NCBI GenBank assembly: GCA_024760905.1
Contig: CM045732.1
Coordinates: 57,415,996 to 57,479,995, forward strand
DNA: 64,000 nucleotides
DNA from: Plotosus lineatus
Lineage: Eukaryota > Chordata > Actinopteri > Siluriformes > Plotosidae
Direction: 5' to 3'
Part shown: positions 59,733 to 64,000 of the stretch, one piece after another
How the letters are laid out: the number at the start of each line of letters is the position of its first letter
Position numbering within the stretch: position 1 is the stretch's first letter
Program-made: the position numbers and the translations under genes
Notes under the pieces: generated by a model
What the model was told of the DNA's origin: nothing
Seen by the model: only the letters and a program-made list of their open reading frames with translations
Databases searched by the model: none

Positions 59733-60167
59733 GATGCCGTGCGCGAGCCGAGATGCGAATTGTGTCTATTCAACGTGCATTCCCTGCTTGACAGATCGGA
59801 GGTCCAAACTCAACTTGAACTTGATTCCTGGAGGAATGCGCCAACTCTTATTAAACATTTACTGAATTAAACAACTCAAAAAACTAAACTAAAAACTAAA
59901 GAGTTAAGCTTCCTTCTCTCTCTCTCTCCCTCTCTCTAACACACACACACACATACACACACACACGGATGGGAGACACAGCCAATGAGAGAGCAACTCG
60001 CACAGCGTGTGAAATTTTGATTGGCACGTTTAAATTTTGAATTTCTTTCCGTAAGAGGGAGTTGTTTTTCGTGTCCTGGGGACGAAAACTTAGGAAAATG
60101 TTTTTTGTAACCCGAGATTTTCGTACCCATGGGGTTTTCTAAGTCGGGGGCCGACTGTAAGTATGTC

Positions 60168-60950
60168 TTCTTTTCCTTTCGGATGTTCCCTTCAGGGGTT
60201 GCCACAGCAAATGATCTGCCTCCATCTCTCCCTATCCTCTGCATCTTCTACTCTTACTCCAACGACCTTCATGTCCGCCTTCACCACATCCATAAATCTT
60301 CTCTTTGGTCTTCCTCAAGGCCTTCTGCCTGGTAGTTCCAACCTCAGCATCCTACTACCAATATACTCACTATCCCTCCTCTGTACATGTCCAAACCATC
60401 TCAATCTAGCCTCTCTGCCTTTGTCTCCAAAACATCTAACATGTGCTGTCCCTCTGATGTACTCATTCCTGATCCTATCCATCCTCGTTACTCTCAAAGA
60501 GAACCTCAACATTTTCATCTCTGCTACCTCCAACTCTGACTCCTGTCTTTTTCCCAGGGCCACTGTCCCTAAACCATACATCGCTGGCCTCATCACCGTC
60601 TTGTACACTTTTCCCTTCATTCTTGCCGATACTCTCCGATCACACATCACACCGGACACTTTTCTCCAACCATTCCAACCTGCCTCCACACACTTCTTCA
60701 CCTCTTTTCCACACTCTCCATTGCTCTGGATTGTTGAGCCTAAGTACTTAAAATCCTCCACCTTCTTTATCTCTGCCCCCTGTAACCTCACAGTTCCTCT
60801 TGGGTCCTTGTCGTTCACACACATGTATTCTGTCTTACTGAGACTGACCTTCATTCCCCTCCTTTCCAGGGCATACCTCCACCTCTCTAGATTTTCCTCC
60901 ACTTGTTCTCTGCTCTCACGACAGATCACAATGTCATCTGCAAACATCAT
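60168..60950 (-). pseudogene. RTE reverse transcriptase, FADD motif and C-terminal region
   Basis: This open stretch starts MMFADDIVICRESREQVEEN, the RT motif C (F-A-D-D), and continues through KTEYMCVND, KVEDFKYLGSTIQSNGECGK and LRWFGHVQRRDSEYIGSRML. It follows the preceding RT segment after a deletion, so the original single ORF is broken. The long plus-strand ORFs over this interval (60163-61104, 61285-62034) are antisense shadows. Confidence 0.8.
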
Positions 60951-60968
60951 AGTCCATGGAGATTCTTG

Positions 60969-62184
60969 TCATGGAGTGTCCTGCACCACTCTAACATACT
61001 TCTCTGCCACTCCAGACTTCCTCATGCAATACCACAGTTCCTCTCTCGGCACCCTGTTATATGCTTTCTCCAGATACATAAAGGCACAATGCAGCTCCTT
61101 CTGACCTTCTCTGTACTTCTCTATTAACATCCTCAAGGCAAACACTGCATCTGCGGTGCTCTTTCTTGGTATGAAACCAAACTGTTTTTCACAAATGCTG
61201 ACCTCTACCCTTAGTCTAGCTTCCGCTTCCACTATTCTTTCCCATAACTTCAATGTATGGCTCATCAACTTTATCCCTCTGTAGTTGCCACAACTCTGCA
61301 CGCCTCCCTTGTTCTTAAAAATGGGCACAAGCACACTTCTCCATTCCTCCAGCATCTGCTCACTTTCTAAGACCTTGTTGAATATTCTTGTCAGAAAATC
61401 TACTGCTACCTCCCCTAGACACTTCCATACCTCAACCGGTATGTCATCAGGACCAACTGCCTTTCCACTCTTCATCCTCTTTAATGCCCTCCTCACTTCA
61501 CCCTTACTAATCTTTGCTACTTCGTGGTCCTCAACGGTCACCCCTTCTACTCTTTTTTCTCTCTTATTTTCCTCATTCATCAGCTCTTCAAAGTACTCTT
61601 TCCATCTTCCCAGCACACTTCTGTCATCAGTCAATACATTTCCCTCTCTGTCCTTTATCATTCTAACTTGCTGCATGTCTTTCCCATCTCTATTTCTCTG
61701 CTGTGCTAACCTGTATAAATCATTTTCTCCCTCCTTACTGTCCAACCTATCATACAAGTTATCATACGCCCTCTGTTTGGCCTTTGACACCGCTACCTTC
61801 ACCTTATGCTGTGTCTCCCTGTACTCCTGTTTACTCTCTTCGGTCTCTTCGGTCCTCTCTGTGTCCCACTTCTTCTTAGCTAACCTCTTCCTTTGTACAC
61901 ACTCCTGCACTTCCTCATTCCCCCACCAAGTTTCCTTATCTACTTTCCTTCCAGAGGACACACCAAGTACTCTCCTACCGGTCTCCCTGATCACATTGGC
62001 TGTGGTTGTCAGGTCATCTGGAAGCACTTCCTGACCACCCAAAGCCTGTTTCAACTCCTCCTTGAAGACAACCCGACACTCTTCCTTTTTCAGCTTCCAC
62101 CACTTTGTCTTCTGCTCTGGCTTTGCCTTTTTCACCTTCCTCACCATCAGCGTCATCCTGCACACCACCATCCTATGCTGTTTC
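60969..62184 (-). pseudogene. RTE reverse transcriptase, N-terminal part
   Basis: About 400 codons are open (the ORF extends to 62246 only through a microsatellite). Recognisable blocks include KMKSGKAVGPDDIPVEVWK, IFKNKGGVQSCGNYRGIKLM and KQFGFIPRKSTADAVFALRM. These are RTE RT motifs. Motif A, which normally reads F-x-D-L-E-K-A-Y-D-R-V, here reads FMYLEKAYNRVPRE near 61074. The catalytic Asp is therefore replaced by Tyr, and the following Asp by Asn. The frame then stops at 60969 after VVQDTP, where a deletion removes the stretch leading to the FADD box. Confidence 0.8.
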
Positions 62185-62196
62185 TCTCTCTCTCTA

Positions 62197-62246
<50 letters not shown>

Positions 62247-62247
<1 letters not shown>

Positions 62248-62567
62248 GATGGGATGTTTTATTTAAAGCGGAATTACAGTACCTGTTTGAAAGATCAGAG
62301 GTCCTCACTGTATTTCCGCTTTAAGGTCTCCTTCTGGTTCTGCGTCATCCCTCCAAGCCAATAGCCAGCAGGGCGTGATGTTGAGAGACAGCCAATGAGA
62401 GAGCAACTCGCACATCGTGTGAAATTTTGATTGGCGCGTTTGAATTTTGAATTTCTTTCCGTAAGAGGGGGTTGTTTTCGTATTCTGGGGACGAAAACTG
62501 AGGAAAATGTTTTTTGTAACCCGGGATTTTCGTACCCATGGGGTTTTCTAAGTCGGGGGCCGACTGT
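62247..62567. mobile_element. Right half of a CAGTCGGCCCCCG element
   Basis: From GAGAGACAGCCAATGAGAGA to TAAGTCGGGGGCCGACTG it matches the right end of 57370-60157. The left end is not present; the RTE LINE and microsatellite lie there. Confidence 0.65.
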
Positions 62568-62568
62568 A

Positions 62569-62589
62569 TGTGTGTGCGTGTGCGTGTGC

Positions 62590-62649
<60 letters not shown>
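62569..62649. repeat. (GTGTGC)n(TA)n array
   Basis: gtgtgcgtgtgcgtg repeats followed by TA repeats, between the 62247 element and a SINE. A matching TA/CA tract follows the SINE at 63003-63064. Confidence 0.95.
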
Positions 62650-62653
<4 letters not shown>

Positions 62654-62998
62654 CAGTGGTGGTCTAGTGGTATAGAGTGCTGGATCGCTGATCCATAGGT
62701 TGGGGGTTCGAGTCCCACTCTCCACAAGGTTGTCACTGTACCCCCAGTGCAGCTAACTGGGTTATCAAAGGCGGGCCATGTCTCTCACTGTCTATGGTGA
62801 GAGGCATGTAAAAGAACCATTGCTGACTTTCGTAAAGCAGAGGCTGCAAAGTCATCAGTGTGTTTCTGTCCCTTGCCAAAAAAGGGTTGTGACAGGAAGG
62901 GCATCCGATGTAAAAACCTCTGCCAAATCAAACGTGCGAGTCAGATGATTCGCTGTAGCGACTACCAAGTAAAAGGGAAAAAGCCGAAAGGAAGACAG

Positions 62999-63000
<2 letters not shown>
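62650..63000 (+). mobile_element. tRNA-derived SINE, RTE-type tail, inside (TA)n (copy 7)
   Basis: Starts AGGGCAGTGGTGGTCTAGTG directly after (TA)n, has B box GGTTCGAGTCCC, the shared body and the RTE-like tail ending ccgaaaggaagacagac, directly followed by (TA)n. Confidence 0.85.
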
Positions 63001-63062
<62 letters not shown>

Positions 63063-63064
<2 letters not shown>

Positions 63065-63216
63065 GGGATCTCAGCGAGGTTTAGAAAAAATAGAGAAAAC
63101 TGGTCCAGAAATAGAGGAAATGAAATATTTCAGCTGGTGGGTTAAAAGGGGCTGCAGGGCCCCTGAAGCTGAAAAAATAGAGGAATTCTGCTAAACAGCG
63201 AAGATCTGGGATCCCT
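63063..63216. mobile_element. Short MITE between TA arrays
   Basis: The 154-bp segment begins CAGGGATCTCAG and ends with the inverse of TAGGGATCCCAG. It is flanked by (CA)n/(TA)n arrays. The family is unknown and the TIR short. Confidence 0.4.
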
Positions 63217-63232
63217 AATATTATATAAATTG

Positions 63233-63236
<4 letters not shown>

Positions 63237-63285
<49 letters not shown>

Positions 63286-63294
63286 TATACACAC

Positions 63295-63357
<63 letters not shown>
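63237..63357. repeat. (TA)n(CA)n(TA)n array
   Basis: Two TA tracts separated by acacacatatacacacacata. It lies between two MITEs. Confidence 0.95.
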
Positions 63358-63361
<4 letters not shown>

Positions 63362-63362
63362 T

Positions 63363-63839
63363 CAGGGATCCCAAGGACTTTTTACGCTTTAATTCATGTG
63401 GCTTCAGTGCATCTTAAATATTAATCGAATTTAAAAATAAGAAAATTAAGGAAGAATATGGGAAAAGTTAAGGAAAATGCCACATAACAAGGTCAATTAT
63501 GCAAAAAAAAAACCAACAAACAAATAAAAAACAAAAAAAACAACCCAAAACCCCCCCATCAAAACTACTTAGAATTTTATGTGAGGTGTGCATCTGAGTT
63601 CGTGCACGCGCGCGCATCTGTATGTGTGTGTATTTATATTTTATTTAAATCTATACATTTTTTTTGAATGTTTAATTTTTATTATAAGCATTTATAGTGT
63701 TAAATATGTATTTAGTGATATTATACACACATATACATGTACGTATACGTCAGTCAGGTGGGGGTTGATACTACTTCTTGGAATTTGCAGTCACGGATGA
63801 TCTTGGTCTCAATTAACCACGGAAAGCGAGGGATACCTG
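63363..63839. mobile_element. MITE, CAGGGATCCCTCGC family (copy 5)
   Basis: The ends are CAGGGATCCCAAGGACTTTT and GGAAAGCGAGGGATACCTG, followed by TA. The body is colinear with copy 1, including the gtacgtatacgtcagtcagg segment. Confidence 0.7.
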
Positions 63840-64000
63840 TACTTTTACATTTGATAATACTATGCCCTTCACATTTAAAATTATTTATAAAATGGAATGT
63901 GGGGTTTCATGGACATTGTATACCCAGTGTAAACTCATGGTTTAATCTTGCTAATTGCTGTTCTGATATTATAAGTTTTAAACCCTATTTTTATGAATGC

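Larger units (their letters stand above)
57981..59780. mobile_element. Inverted-repeat element with inward-facing THAP-like and SAP/SWIM-type ORF remnants
   Basis: The ends carry imperfect inverted repeats of about 35-40 nt. The core is GAAATAGACACAAATCGTAT on the left and, inverted, TTGAATAGACACAATTCGCA on the right. Two ORFs start close to the ends and point inward. Without the hAT insertion the element would be about 1.1 kb, far too short for a complete transposase, so it is internally deleted. The outermost boundaries and the superfamily are uncertain; the inverted repeat itself is visible. Confidence 0.55.
57370..60157. mobile_element. DNA transposon with TIR CAGTCGGCCCCCG, carrying nested insertions
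   Basis: The left end reads CAGTCAGCCCCCGTTTACG and the right end is the inverse of CAGTCGGCCCCCGACTTAG. TA lies directly outside both, as expected of Tc1/mariner/Tigger-type elements. It contains (CA)n and (CT)n runs, an RTE fragment (57779-57980), an inverted-repeat element with THAP-like and SAP-like ORFs (about 57981-59780), and within that a hAT element (58507-59224). A second, partial copy of its right half lies at 62247-62567. Confidence 0.7.
60164..62184 (-). mobile_element. RTE-type LINE, 5'-truncated and inactive
   Basis: The minus strand carries a non-LTR retrotransposon running from about 62184 (5' side, endonuclease missing) to its 3' end at 60164. The end has the signature GTGGCAACCCCTGAAGGGAA followed by a short gaaaagaagaca tail. 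Two long ORF pieces encode a reverse transcriptase and its C-terminal region. It starts beside a (CT)n(CA)n array and abuts the TIR of the 57370-60157 element at its 3' end. Shorter fragments of the same family occur at 4483-5041, 11089-11224 and 57779-57980. Confidence 0.85.

Noticed and set aside
60163..62034. Plus-strand ORFs of 313 and 249 codons
   Set aside because: Antisense shadows of the LINE reverse transcriptase on the minus strand.

Overview
The window is vertebrate nuclear DNA, almost certainly from a teleost fish. It is AT-rich and intron-rich, with GT-AG exon borders, very long (AT)n and (CA)n arrays, and many Tc1/mariner, Tigger/pogo and hAT elements plus tRNA-derived SINEs. 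These transposon types are typical of ray-finned fish genomes. I cannot name the species. No prokaryotic gene structure, CRISPR array or genuine tRNA/rRNA gene was seen.

Two host genes lie in tandem on the minus strand. (1) The 3' half of a gamma-syntrophin gene (sntg2-like): six coding exons between 52363 and 36796, all phase 0, ending at a TAG stop. They encode the last 244 residues (C-terminal half of the split PH region and the syntrophin-unique domain). Upstream exons lie beyond the window or were not recognised. (2) A complete thyroid-peroxidase-like gene (tpo): eleven coding exons from the ATG at 33159 to a TGA at 6770, with every splice phase matching. They join into 2145 nt, or 714 codons plus stop. 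A probable noncoding first exon with an NKX2-type motif and a 14-codon uORF lies near 33440-33540. The order sntg2 then tpo, same strand, matches human 2p25.3 and supports the tpo call. The peroxidase core is intact: covalent Asp and distal His, catalytic Arg, covalent Glu and proximal His are all present. The reading frame stops just after the peroxidase domain, and I found no CCP, EGF-like or transmembrane exons downstream.

Most of the rest is transposon-derived. Several families occur in multiple copies: a Tigger-like family with TIR CAGACGCTCCCC (2538, 16185, 33900, 48888), a TIR CAGGGATCCCTCGC family (25197, 48519, 52606, 54738, 63363), a TIR CAGTGGTACCTCACC family (8968, 43549, 11226), hAT elements with perfect 8-bp target duplications (28440, 37675, 58507), Tc1-like elements (9880, 22140, 26264, 53358, 55903) and a dead RTE-type LINE (60164-62184). 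One tRNA-headed SINE family is notable because the same head and body occur with two different LINE-like tails, RTE-type and L2-type. Precise target-site duplications show that both chimeras moved as single units.

The most structured non-host locus is 57370-60157. There a CAGTCGGCCCCCG-TIR element holds an RTE fragment and a second inverted-repeat element. That second element has inward-facing THAP-like and SAP/SWIM-type ORF remnants and is itself split by a hAT element with a perfect TSD. I see no intact novel enzymatic system. The points most worth following are the short tpo C-terminus, the two-tailed SINE and this nested element.
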